Positions 14,061-25,700 of a DNA stretch of 64,000 nt are shown in pieces. The stretch covers positions 124,001-188,000 of the forward strand of contig CAJNOL010000128.1 of assembly GCA_905250125.1 (NCBI GenBank), in the 5' to 3' direction. The notes beneath the pieces were generated by a model. It ran no database searches. It saw nothing but the letters and a program-made list of their open reading frames with translations, and was not told where the DNA came from. Numbering within the stretch: position 1 is the stretch's first letter; every line of letters begins with the position of its first letter. The translations under genes and the position numbers were made by a program. The DNA is from Rotaria sordida. Its lineage: Eukaryota > Rotifera > Eurotatoria > Philodinida > Philodinidae.

Positions 14061-14640
14061 CTGATAGAGATTTCTGCAATGTTTTATCTGAAATTTTACA
14101 TGATATAACTAACGTTGATTCTGTAGCAATAAATGGCGAATTTACTGAATTTTTGCCATTTAATAAAATTAGTTATTTTGATATATCAACTGAACGATGT
14201 AAACATCATTACGAAGTATAATGTTTAATATCAATATTGAAGAAATTATTTTATGTTTCGGTGTGATAGATGTAATTTAATAATTTGGATTGGACTTGGG
14301 TTAATTCGATGCATAAATCCAACAGAAAATCGGTCAATAGAAAAAATGTTTTTGAATAATTGTTTTATTTAAAAAAATGATTATATTCATAAACAGCATA
14401 TAACTTCTATTCATATTATGAGAATGAAATAGATGTATTTGATTTATGTTCTAAAGTAAAATTAATAATTTTTCAAAGGTATATTCATTCGAATTTCTTC
14501 TTCATACAATATTGATCTTTTGCGTTCTTTTAGGGATTCCTTTTGTTTGTAAAACAGTGTATTTTGAAAAATTGAAATAGCATCAACGAAAATTAACATC
14601 TCGTTGCACTAATAATCATCTGATACCCGTAGAATTACAA
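14061..14640 (+). pseudogene. Decayed PARN/CAF1-family deadenylase fragment
   Basis: The stretch 14061-14222 reads open as a block containing LSEILHDITNV then SVAINGEFTEF, ending in STERCKHHYE. This matches the start of the DEDD nuclease domain of poly(A)-specific ribonuclease (PARN/PNLDC1), where the motif is normally AIDGEF with Asp and Glu binding the catalytic metals; here Asp is Asn. Around 14536-14640 a second block (GIPFVCKTVYFEKLK, then an in-frame TAG) resembles a later PARN segment (GIP followed by a charged helix). Between the two the frame is broken by stops. With a changed catalytic residue, several stops and no start, this is best read as a pseudogene. Family assignment is by eye and moderately sure. 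Confidence 0.45.
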
Positions 14641-16337
14641 AAAAAAAAGGAAAAAAATTCATGGCTTTCTTCAATTTTACCCGAATAACATGGCATTTCG
14701 GATAGCGAAACGGACAAAAAAAAATTAATGTATTTCAATTTCACTGATTAGAATGAAGGTTTTAATGAAGCAAATGCAATGAAAATGATTTTTTTACCAA
14801 AATCGAGGAATTAAATCGATAAAAATGTCTGTTTCGTCATTTTAATGCAATTATTTTGACTTTTTAAGTTCTTCAATACGACATGACAATGCTAATAACA
14901 AGTAAAAGATATTTCGCTTTTATACAAATACAAAAGAATGAATTGTATTTTCAAAAGAAAATTTGAAGGATCTATGACTACTATTACAATTAATGTCTCA
15001 TTACAAGTTGCATCGATTCATCTGTCCAATGCCAAATTATTTAGCAAGAAAATGACCTGATTTTTTGAAAGTTATTTGGTACAAAAACATACTCTTCTCT
15101 ATTTTTGTTCATAAGGAAACTATGTACAAGACTTTGTAAATGATGATTTTCATATCAAAAGATCCAAGTCTTTCTTCTGTTTAAAATTGAACGAAGTGAT
15201 GATGCTTGTTTAGCAGTCAGTATAGAAATCGTTATGAACTATTCGATTGTTTATAGTTGATTCTTAAATCGATTAATAGTTGTCGCTCAGAGATGATGAA
15301 AATAATAATAATATTAAATCTTTAGTAAAATAGAGGAACAACACTTGCAACGAGATTTAAATCACATTATTCATAAAATTGTTTCCATCTACAGACTGTT
15401 GAGAAGTATTATGGAGAAGAATTTTGGCAATGAATTTGTTTATATTTGCAATAAAAAGAAATAATTTTTTCTTTTAAAAAGCTTAAAGAGCAGCGGTAAA
15501 TTTGTAACCAAAATCTACTCCATTTGAAAATTATAAGGCAACTCCTATTAATTCTATATGGTTACATAAGTAATTAATTCTACTATTTAGTATAGTAAAT
15601 TTGACTAGTGTACTATTTTTTCTACTAACTGGACCATATATATGGTAAGAATATATAGAACATATAAGGTGAAGTACATAGAATAACTTAAGAGTTCAGT
15701 AATGTACTATATAAAATCAACCGAAGAATCTACTACTAGATATTATTTGATGAAGTAAAAAATTCTTAGCATAGTATACATGTGGTTTAGAGTACGTTTG
15801 TCACAGATACCATCGGATATCTAGCTTGTATACCCTGTTTTTCATTATTCGAATAGCCCTAGTCGAACATCTTGTAAGCAAGATCTTAGCCAAGATACAA
15901 GGTACAGAAAAGTGAACAGATCTTGGCAAAATTTAAGTACAAGATAATTATATTATCTTGCATCAATATCTGTAATTAGATCTTGGGTACAGATTTATAT
16001 GATACAATCAGATACGAGAATTCAATGTTTTTTATCCAAGATCTTGATTTAGTAATATCTACTAAAGATTAATTTTCCTTTGCTCGGAACTAGATCGTGC
16101 TAAATGATTCAAGAAAACACGATCTTCCTTGAAGGGTCTTTGTGAGGGCGATTAGTTTGCACATTTTTTTGAATAAAACATTAATGTTTAACTTAGACTC
16201 TCGTGTCTGTAGAGAAAATCTGACTTCATATTCAGATTTAGCGTCAAATTTTACCTCGAAAAGACTATTTCAGAAATCTTTAGAGACATCCATATAGGAA
16301 CTCCATTGATAATTTTTGTACCACATGTATTTCAGCC
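14641..16337. other. Non-genic stretch with word-level repetition
   Basis: No supported gene. From about 15540 to 15790 the words TAGTA/TACTA recur often; from about 15860 to 16110 words of the type AAGATCTTG/CAAGAT recur on both strands. Neither forms a regular tandem array. May be eroded repeat DNA. Confidence 0.4.
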
Positions 16338-16907
16338 AAGATCTTATGAAAATGAACCGGAATTCTCACATAATATACATAAAATAGCTGCATGAGCTTT
16401 TCTAAAACCAGATGATGTTGTGAAGGGTTTTGAAGATTTATCAATGGATCTTGACGATGAATATCAAACTGTTCTTGATTATTTTGAAGAAACCTATATT
16501 GGTAAGTGATTGGATATCCTCTACTGAAAGTCTTTTATGTAACATTTGCAGGACGATTAGGCGCTAATCACACACGAAGAAAGCCATTATTTACCATTGA
16601 CTTCTGGAATATGTTCCATAGAACAACTCAATCATTAATGAGAACGAATAACTCAACAGAGGCCTATCATCGTCGAATTAATTCAATATTTCAATGTTCT
16701 CATCCAACACTGTGGGTTTTTCTTCAAAAACTTATTGATGAACAATATGTTACACATGCTGATGTAGTTCATATAAAATCTGGACAAGTACCAAAAAGCA
16801 AGAAAAAGAATGAACGTTTTGAAAAACGACTATTACATCTAATTTCAAATCCTCATCAAGATATTCTAACTCAGCTCGACTCAATTGCTAATAATATTTC
16901 ATTATAA
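16338..16907 (+). pseudogene. 3' end of a MULE/FLYWCH-type transposase-derived gene, broken
   Basis: Reading PRSYENEPEF, then a helix ending DYFEETYIG, a 50-base GT-AG intron (16502-16551) and RLGANHTRRKPLFTIDFWNM with TNNSTEAYHRRINS, this is the C-terminal segment of MULE-transposase-domain proteins, often found with FLYWCH zinc fingers in animals. There the pattern is DYFEDTYIGR, a basic stretch, xxWNxY, then TNNxxEGxHxxF. The DDE catalytic region and zinc finger are absent: upstream sequence does not continue the match. An in-frame TGA at 16393-16395 interrupts the frame at a place where the family has Leu. The terminal frame to TAA at 16907 is open for 118 codons. It is either a truncated mobile element copy or a dead domesticated gene. 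An intron in it fits a host-gene-like structure. Confidence 0.6.
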
Positions 16908-16994
16908 TTATTTGTTTATTATTTTTTGTCATAGAATGTAAAGAAATTTATTAATCAGTCAATATATTGTATCTATATAAGTTTATTTTTTCTT

Positions 16995-17101
16995 TCGTGC
17001 TTAACTTTCCTGTACTCATTTTATCGGTGCTCATTATTCCAGTGCTCAACTTTCCGTACATATCTTTCTGTGCTCATCTTTCCCCGTGCTCAGCTTTCAC
17101 C
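16995..17101. repeat. Degenerate minisatellite, about 7 units of 14-16 bases
   Basis: Successive units follow the pattern GTGCTCA-(A/T/G)CTTTCC: for example GTGCTCAACTTTCC, GTGCTCATCTTTCCCC and GTGCTCAGCTTTCACC. Units vary in length and are 60-90% alike. The array sits between the MULE remnant and a USP-tail-like fragment. Confidence 0.6.
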
Positions 17102-17106
17102 AATTC

Positions 17107-17154
17107 AAGCAGCTTATATACTTGTTTATCAGCAACAACAACAAAGACCATGAT
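17107..17154 (+). pseudogene. Fragment like the C-terminal tail of the USP gene
   Basis: In one frame the sequence reads QAAYILVYQQQQQRP then TGA. The intact USP at 4761-7380 ends [15 protein letters not shown] then TAA. The match covers only the last 15 codons, partly low-complexity Gln, so chance is possible. The AAYxLxYQQ core is the standard USP C-terminal strand. I take it as a relic of a USP paralogue whose other parts are gone or diverged. Confidence 0.4.
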
Positions 17155-17532
17155 AATTGAGAAGCCTATATAATAGAAAATACAACGTCGACTTGAACTT
17201 CTATTTATCCGCTGTGTAGCATCCTTGTTTCTTGTTTTGACTTGCGATCAGATACCTTTTTTATCTTTTATTTTCTTTTATTGGCGTATACTTTCTATTC
17301 TCATTTCTGAACAAATACAGTTTCTTCTTTTTTTGTAGTACCTAATAAAGAACTCTATGAATATAGTGATGGTGAATAGACTTCTTGTGGGCAGCCTATT
17401 ATAAATGATAAACTAAACTGGAATATATTCGAAAAGACATAAAAAAATCTCTATGAGTGATAGAAATTAATCTATTTAATGTAAAATAAGAAAAAAAAGA
17501 ACAACAATGAAACAGGATTCAATTAATACTTT

Positions 17533-18770
17533 TTATAAATTAGTTTCAAAATTAAAAAAAGAATGTTGTAAAATTTGTTGAGCACTAGGACGTCGATCTA
17601 GATTTATTTGTAAACATTGTTGAAGAATATCACGTAGATGTGGATTATTTGTTGGTGGAATGACTGGATTTTCGATTAATCGGGAAATATGAGACATTTT
17701 GTCAAAATTATCCTTAACATGTTCAAATGGTCGATAGCCAAAGACCATTTCGAAAAGAAGAACACCTATGATAGAAATAAAAAAGATTTAAAAAAAAATG
17801 AAAATAAAAACTAACCTAATGCCCAAATATCTGATGCTCGTCCTTGACGAGAATAATGACCATTTTGAATTTGACATACTTCTGGTGGCATATATTCAGG
17901 TGTACCTTAAATATTTTCTTATAGTTTAAAATTACAAAAAAAGAAAATTCAAATATTTCCACCTGCAAATGGTCTTAATACTGATGTTTCTGTTTTTGAC
18001 ATACGAAAAGAAAGACCTAAATCAATAATACGAAGTTGTCCACCAGGTGTCAAAATAAAATTTTCTGGTTTAATATCTAATTAAAAAATTTTGTATAAAC
18101 AATGATAATTAATTCTAATTATATTTTCTACCTGAATGAACAATTCCATTTCGATGTAGTATTGCAACAGCTTCAACCATTTGAGACCAATAAAATTTTG
18201 CTTGTGGTATTGTCATTTTTTTTTCTTTTGGTGATGCTTGTAATGGTAACATAAAACGAAAATCATGGCCAGTTTCCATAACAATTTTACCCGTTTGTGT
18301 TTTACTATCATATTCATGATTATAAACTCGAATAACATATGGATTACGTGATTGTAATTTTGTTAAATAACGTATTTCTTTGAAAAACATTTTTGAATGT
18401 TCATGCCTATCAATTGGATCAATATTTTGAACTACTTTTATTGCTACGGATTGATTTATTCGAGGATCATATGCTGCATAAACTCGACTATGAAGTCCTT
18501 CACCAATTAAACGAATAACTATATATGGAATACCATTAACATGTATTATAGTTGATTGTCGTTGTTGTGTATGAGTAAATGGAATTGATGATGATGTACG
18601 TAAAGGATAATTCGGAGTGGGTGTACCAGGTAAAGCTAAAATAAAATAAAATAAATCATCGAAATTTATTTGTTGTTTAGACTTGACTTTGACAATTGAA
18701 TATTCTTACTAGCATCACATGTTGGTTTGTAGTTGGCTGGAAATGGACGAAAAGCACAAGCAACTCTCAT
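17533..18770 (-). CDS. TTK/Mps1-like protein kinase
   Basis: Five exons: 18770-18710, 18635-18132, 18076-17963, 17905-17816, 17765-17533; all GT-AG and phase-consistent, giving 333 residues. After an N-terminal linker of about 60 residues comes a complete kinase fold: glycine loop GEGLHSRV, lysine motif VAIKVV, catalytic loop VHSDIKPEN, magnesium loop DLG in place of DFG, activation-segment end GTPEYMPPEV, and SDIWALG. The HSD catalytic loop, the PPE motif and the closing HISRLIENP...LRDILQQCL block resemble animal TTK/Mps1, the spindle-assembly checkpoint kinase. Residues needed for catalysis are present; DLG occurs in some active kinases. Compared with TTK of other animals (over 800 residues) the long N-terminal part with the TPR and kinetochore-binding region is missing. 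Either further 5' exons lie upstream, or this is a short paralogue. Confidence 0.85.
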
Positions 18771-18780
18771 AATTTGATTA

Positions 18781-19728
18781 CTAGGTCTCTCTCTCTGTTA
18801 TATAATGATGCACAAAAGAGCAGACATGTCTATGTATAATCAAATGTGCTTGTGCCCTTCTCTCTTCTCATTTCATTTTTTCTTACGTACTTCTAAACAC
18901 ATATGTTCACGTTTTCCCTTTTCTTTCCTATTCATACCTTCAATAATGTGTTAATTGGTCGAGCATGAACGATTTGTCTTACACTTTGTCGTGTCAAGGT
19001 CAAGGCTGAGTTTTTTTTCTCAACGAAATAGTGCTGTCGCATGTCTGTCCCTATCTCGAGACAACTTGAATAAAAATCGAGACAATATACAATATGTTAA
19101 TTACCCATTGAGCTGCTTGCCGTCGTTATTCGTTCAAAATATTATTGTCATTCATTCTTTTATAGAAATGTATCGAATACTTATTGCATGTTCAATTGAT
19201 GTTTATATCGAATGTTCAATTAAATTTTCGTTGATCCATTATTGCTTGCTCTTTTTTTCTTCTGAATATATTGAATTTACGTAAGAATGAAAGGCAAAGT
19301 GTAATGTACGAATAAAAGCGTGTAGATATGAACATATTTCATATACAGATAACGTAAGGTATGTATGCATAAAAATCAATGCAGTTGATTTTATTATGAT
19401 AATAATGTTCACAACGAAAGAAAAATTCAACATAACATATATTGACTCTCCTATAATATATATAATAAATAATATATATAATAATTATGTTCTCGAATTT
19501 TTTTTCGATATCATTTTATTTATCAGAATTATGATGATGATGATGAAGAAGAAGAAGAAGAAGAAGAAGAAGAAGAAGAAGAAAAGTACATAAAAATATC
19601 CCATTTTAAAATAACGAAATGTTCGAGTTTCTTTTGTTAATTAGGATAACCGGATAAATTATTTTCTAAATAAGTTCCATTTAAATTTCAAAAAATAAAA
19701 AATAAAAATTGTTCAAGTTCATATCTCT
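18781..19728. other. Intergenic region with CT-rich and (GAA)n tracts
   Basis: Holds the presumed promoter side of the TTK-like gene (18780-19000, CT-rich, with GTCTCTCTCTC at about 18785) and the 3' flank of CCDC81. No supported gene; open frames here are low-complexity. Confidence 0.5.
19531..19585. repeat. (GAT)n(GAA)n microsatellite
   Basis: About four ATG/GAT units followed by about 14 GAA units. It lies between two genes and is not part of a supported exon. Confidence 0.9.
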
Positions 19729-22700
19729 TTAGACCATGATACGTGTTCCAGGTATATATCGTGTATCTTTCCATATATTTGAAGTACCATAATTATTTAA
19801 ATTACGTTGACATTGAGCACAACGTTTATATTGATCACATTGTTCATGTACAAGAACACCTTGTGGTGCATATTTATGTGTTCTTTCATCTTGATCACGT
19901 TTACGTTTTGCATCCAAAGCACTTGACCAATCTGTTTCAAGATCTTTACGTATTGTATATGCACGACGAAATCGTTCACGACGATCAGAGAAAAAGCTAA
20001 ATGAAAATAAAAAATATAATCATTGAAGAAAATATAAATAAAGCAAAAAAAAAATGAACTATACTCTTCTTTCATATCATCCAATGCTCGTGATTCATAT
20101 TCTTGTTCACGCATTTGTTTAAGTAATTGTTGTCGTTGTCGTTGTTCAACAACTTCTTTTTGTTGTCGGAAGATTTCCATTGCTTGTAAACGACGTTCTT
20201 GTAATTTATCTGTTGACATATCATTGACACCGAAATAAGGTGTAGCAATTTCAGCAGAAGGAATTCCACTTGGTTTATTTCGAACCTATTTTTTAAACAA
20301 AAACAAAAATATAAGTCGAAAAAGAAGAAAAAAAAAAACAAATTTTACTTGATTATCTAAAGCATTTTTCATTTCTTCTTGATGAAGACGTTTATTTCTC
20401 AAATATGTTTCTCGTTCTTGTGTCAATCTGAACAAGAAAAATAATATTAAATGAAAAATACGAACAAAAAAACAAATTTTATCTTTTGTTTTTTTTTAAC
20501 ATACGCTTCAGCTAATTGTATTTGTTCTAAACGTTCAACAAAATTTTTATCTTGTTTTTCGGCATGTTCTTCATCGTGTTTCCATTTTATTTGTGCATCT
20601 AATTGTTTAGCTAAATCTTGTTGACGAATATATGTTGGAGGAGTTTGAATACGTTTTCGAAATACAAATGAACGCTAATAAAAAATATTTGATTTTCTTT
20701 TTGTTCAATTTGAACTTAGACACTTACTGGAACATCACTCGTTTTTGGTCGTTCCATTTTTTTTGCTCGTGTTGCTTCAGCAATACCCAAATTATACTAA
20801 AATAAATCTTACGAGAGAATGTTTTCAACTGACTAATCACTTTCTCGCCAAAAGCTATTGAATTAAAGTTATTGATCATGCTGATTCGATGAAAAATCTC
20901 CTTAAGTCTTTATATGCTCGTTTTTCAGAATAACAAACTGTTCGTCAAAAACACATTTTGTTCTGTTCAGATTATAGAGCATATCGAATTGCTTAGAAAA
21001 CCGTAAATTTTTCTGTTTCAAATCGTTCTTCTTAATAGAAACTACAGCCATTTTAATTCATACAACAGGTAAGTAACAATATTCCACTGTGAAAACTTCG
21101 ACTACTATGAAAACCTTCAAGATGACATTATTTTACTTATAACTCATATTTGACAAATACAAATGATTATTGTCTTATAGGCAACTCGATATGCTCTAAA
21201 ATTTAACGAAGGAAGTCTACCAACTGTTCAACCACTTTTGAGTCAAGACTATGTACATTATATCGATCCAAATTACCTATGAATACCTTGAAGAGAGTTC
21301 ACATCCTTAGTTTATTGCTACGGAGATACTACACTTTTACGGTATTTTTTAAATGAATGCTGTGGTAGCAGAAAAATTGATTTTCAAATTTTGACTTGAA
21401 ACTTTGCATATAGATAACAGCAACAAGAACTGAAATATTCACAAAAACTATCCTAGTTAAGACCTGTCTCTATGCAAAGCTTCAAGTCGAAATACGAAAA
21501 TAAATTTTTTCTGGACTATGGCATTTATTTAAAAAATACTGTAAACGTACAGTTGTGAGTAGATCCAAAACGATTTTGACAAAATGTTTGTTAATCTGTA
21601 AAACCAGTTTTCGATAAAACCAGCATATAAAGACCTAAGAAGATTACTTAGAGTTATATTCGGAATCAGCATGATCGATAACTCATAATCCAGTAATTCT
21701 TTGTGAGAAAGCGAAAAACATTCTTCCGTTAGGTATTTACAGCAGCTATTCTTTGTTTTTCTTCCCGATCAACTTTCATAGCCATCTAAAAATTAAGAAA
21801 TAAAAATTTATTTTAATAATAAATTATTTTATTTTTTAATATACTTCTCGTTTGTTTTGTTCATCAAGATCTCGATCATGTTGATATTGTTCAAGTAATT
21901 TTGCTTCTTCAGCTTCACGAATACGTTTTTCTTCATGTAAATAAATAGGTATATTACGTTTAGCACGTTGATGACATAAATAACAAAGTTCTTGACCAGC
22001 ACCATAATGTCCGCATGCTGTTGTTGGTTTTGATGCTGTTGGAGAATTTATTTGTTGATATTGTTGAGGATAAACATTTAATGATGATGACATACGATCA
22101 CGTACACTACGATCAGTTGTTGGGCGTGAAAAACCTAATGCAGCACTATTTTCATTTGTTGCTCGAATAACTATCCCATTTGATTGATTACTAAAAGAAA
22201 AAAGATTTAAGTATAAAAAAAAGAATTAAAGAAATATTTAAACATTTGAATAAGTAGCGAGTCGGTGAATATCATCTGTTATTGATATTCTATTTAATAA
22301 TTGTCTACAAATAAATTTTATTAACATAAATGTATAAAAATAAATCAAAAATAAATTGTACATCTTTTAGTAGATTAGAAAACTGTTATAAAAAATACGT
22401 GATTATACTAAGTACTTAAAGATTTACTGATAAAAATATTATGCATCAAGTATTTGAACTAGTAATCAGTAATGTACGTAGGAAAAACTCTTCAATTGAT
22501 TATTTAGATAAGATTATTGTCGAAAAAAAACAAAAACCATCTTTTTGAATTTATAAATAAACATTGTGATATTAGTCCTTGCTGATCGTTTTTTTTTTTG
22601 AAACGAAATTTACTTCAATTAACGGATGCGCTAGAAATAATGGCTGCGCTTTGCATTTTAATTTTCATTTACTTAATATATTGTATCAATAAAACAAAAT

Positions 22701-25700
22701 ATGTCAGGAGACCCAGTGTGAAAAGCTCTACAATTTACATGAGACCATTCATTTTGTACTTGACTTTTAGGCTTTCAAAATGGGCAAAATTTTGAGCGAA
22801 TCAATTTCAACCGTGCGAAAATCGGTCGTATAAAATTTTGCGTTTTTTGAATGCAATTACAATAAGCTCTACTGTGTAAATTGTAGAGCTTTTCATGCTG
22901 CGTCTCCCGATATATTTTGTTTTATTAATGCAACATATTAAGTAAATGAAAATTGAAATGCAAAGTGCGGCCATTATTCCTGGCGCACCCGTTATTTCCT
23001 ATTACTTTGACGGAAGTAAGAACTTTATCATCTTACTTTTCATACAGAAGTATTATCTATGAGAAACATATTTTATTTTTTAAATAACTTACTTCGTCGT
23101 GTTTAATTCTTTGTCTGGTTCATATTGATAGCAAGAAGCAGTTCGTCTCATTGGAATAACAGGTGTTGGTACTCGTTTTGTTGTAGATGGTTGATTGAGA
23201 TCCAATGATGAAAAAAGTGATGCTATAGGAATAACTCCATCTTGTGAATTTGTTGTTCCTACTGTTGTTACTACATTTGTTGATGGTTGTGTAGTTGTTG
23301 TCAAAGAAACTGTTGGTTCTAATAGAAAGTCAGATATATTTGAATAAGTCAATCGCCCAAAAGTTGATTGACAACGAAGAAATTTCTTTTTTTTAAATAT
23401 TATTCTTCATCACTAAACACAAGTGCAATCAAAAGAAAAATATTTCTTTTTCTCTTGGCTCGATCTGTAATTACATTTTCCGTACAACATTAAGCAGACA
23501 ATACTTTCTTTTACTCAATTTTGTTTAAATGTCAAACGAACAAAAATCAATCTATTAGTAATGTGGAGAGAGAAAAGAAACTTACATACTACTAAGTGCA
23601 TAAAACTGTGTGTGTTTTAAAAGTGAATGTTCTACCTCCAAGTGTTTCAATTAGAGGTGGTAATCGTAAATCAACACCTCGAGAATATGAACGACTTAAA
23701 TCGTTCTTACATGGACTAGGATCTGTATTGAAGAGAGAAGGAATCTTTTTTTTTTGTCATTAATTAGTCGATATATTTTTTTTCCTACCTCGCTGTTGTG
23801 TTCGTTTTGCTGATGTTGCACGATGAGTTTGTTGTTCATCATTACCATGATCTTCTTCTGCAATTGCTTGCATCGCTGAATTACCAATCCGACTATTAAG
23901 TCTATAAGAAAATAAAATACATAAATGGTTTGAGAAAAAAACAAAACTTCAAAGAATCTACCGTGGAAGAACAACATTCGAAGCTGTTGGAGGTCTTGCT
24001 GCTTCTCGTTCAGACATAACTGAATCAGATGTTTGTGGCCTCTGAATAATTCAAAATTTTCATTCTTTTTTTTTTTTTCAAAATTAAATATTTCTTCTTT
24101 ACATTGCACGTATTATCAAAAAGATATTTTCCTCCATTTCCTCCATTACCATCAACAGCATCAACAAAATCTTTGAAAAATCTCATTTTTACTTTTCCAT
24201 CTCGAATTTGTAATTTTCCAATATGTGAAAATGTAAATTCAACATTTCGTTGTGCTGCTACAGAACGATTAAATACTTGTAAAACATGTTTAACACATTG
24301 TTCAATTTGATCACGTGTATATGTTGATTGTGTTTGAATATAAAAATAATTTAATGGATGTATTGGTATTGAACCATTAACAGGATAATGAGTAAATTTC
24401 AATCCATGAGTTTGAGCAAATTTTTCCGAAAAAGCAAAAACAGGTCGTTGAATTAATAAATATTTATTATTTCCAACATCAATACGCTTATGTATAAAAG
24501 TAAATGTACCAAAACCTGGAATTGTAACACCCTACTCAAAGAAATTTTATATCTAATAATAAGAAAAGATGATTTTACTTTTGATTGTTTCATATAAGAT
24601 TCAATATAAGCTGATACTGCATCCCAAATTTTAATAACATCTAATATATAAAAGAATAACATTTATAATACATCTATGTTTATTATGATCTTACTCTGTG
24701 ATGATTTTATCTCAAAAGATTGATGATCTGTTTGAATAGATTTCGTATTTCTCAATGTTAAACGACGTTCTCCTGGCATCATTCTTTTCAATAATGATGA
24801 CAATCTGTCTTTTACTTTTTTTTTCTAGTTATTAAATTCTCTCTAGTTGCCTATGTTTTTTTTTTGTGAAATTTCAAGTGATTTGTTCTCTTATCATCCT
24901 CTTCAGAAGAAAAATGAGATTGGTGTAGTATATTTGAAGAGTTCTATCACATAGAAGCAACGAAAACTAATATTCGAAAAAAAGAAAAATAAATAAATTA
25001 TTAATTATTTTTCATATATTTTGCTCTAATAAAACAGAAAATGTTCTTGAAAAAAAAAATGAGATAAATATAATTGTTTTTTTTTTTCAGCATATTTCAT
25101 TCTACTTCAATCAAGGAGAATTGTACATATGAAATGAAATATTTCTTTTTTTCAATGGTACAAGAAATAAATAGATTGAGGTAATCATTTGACAATGAAT
25201 TAGTTTTGATTTGAATAAAACAATTAATATCCTTATATAAGTCAATGTTATTTTGTTTCTATAGATTTTTTCAGTCATAGAATGAGCAACAAGAAAAATA
25301 TTATTTGCTAACTATTCTAATTATAGTATGAGTCATATAGAAATAGTACATTCATTAAAAAATATTTTTCTGCAATTGCAAAAACTCTTTTTAAAAAACA
25401 AAAATTATAATAAAATTTAATTTAAATATTCTAGATGAACCAATAAGAATAATTTAGACCGTTGATCGAATCAATATTCTCTGAATATTCTATGCTCTAT
25501 GGAAAAAAAACTTTTTCATTTTTATTCTTTCATAAAGGAACATGAATTTCCAATATCTTCATTGTCATTTGTAGGAAACATAGAAATTAAATTTATTGTT
25601 CGTAATTCGAAGGTGATCTAGTAAATAAGATAAACTATCGAAATGATCGATTTGATTATCCGAATGAATATATCATTGAATAGTCAACGCGATTATATAT

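Noticed and set aside
16993..17101. CRISPR-like reading of the GTGCTCA repeats
   Set aside because: Units are only 14-16 bases, directly adjacent, and degenerate, without spacers; it is a minisatellite in a eukaryotic genome.
22262..22320. Exon-like piece in the CCDC81 intron (LLNRISITDDIHRLATYSN on the minus strand)
   Set aside because: With its only possible splice sites it is 61 bases long and would break the reading frame; skipping it joins 23093 and 22190 in phase.
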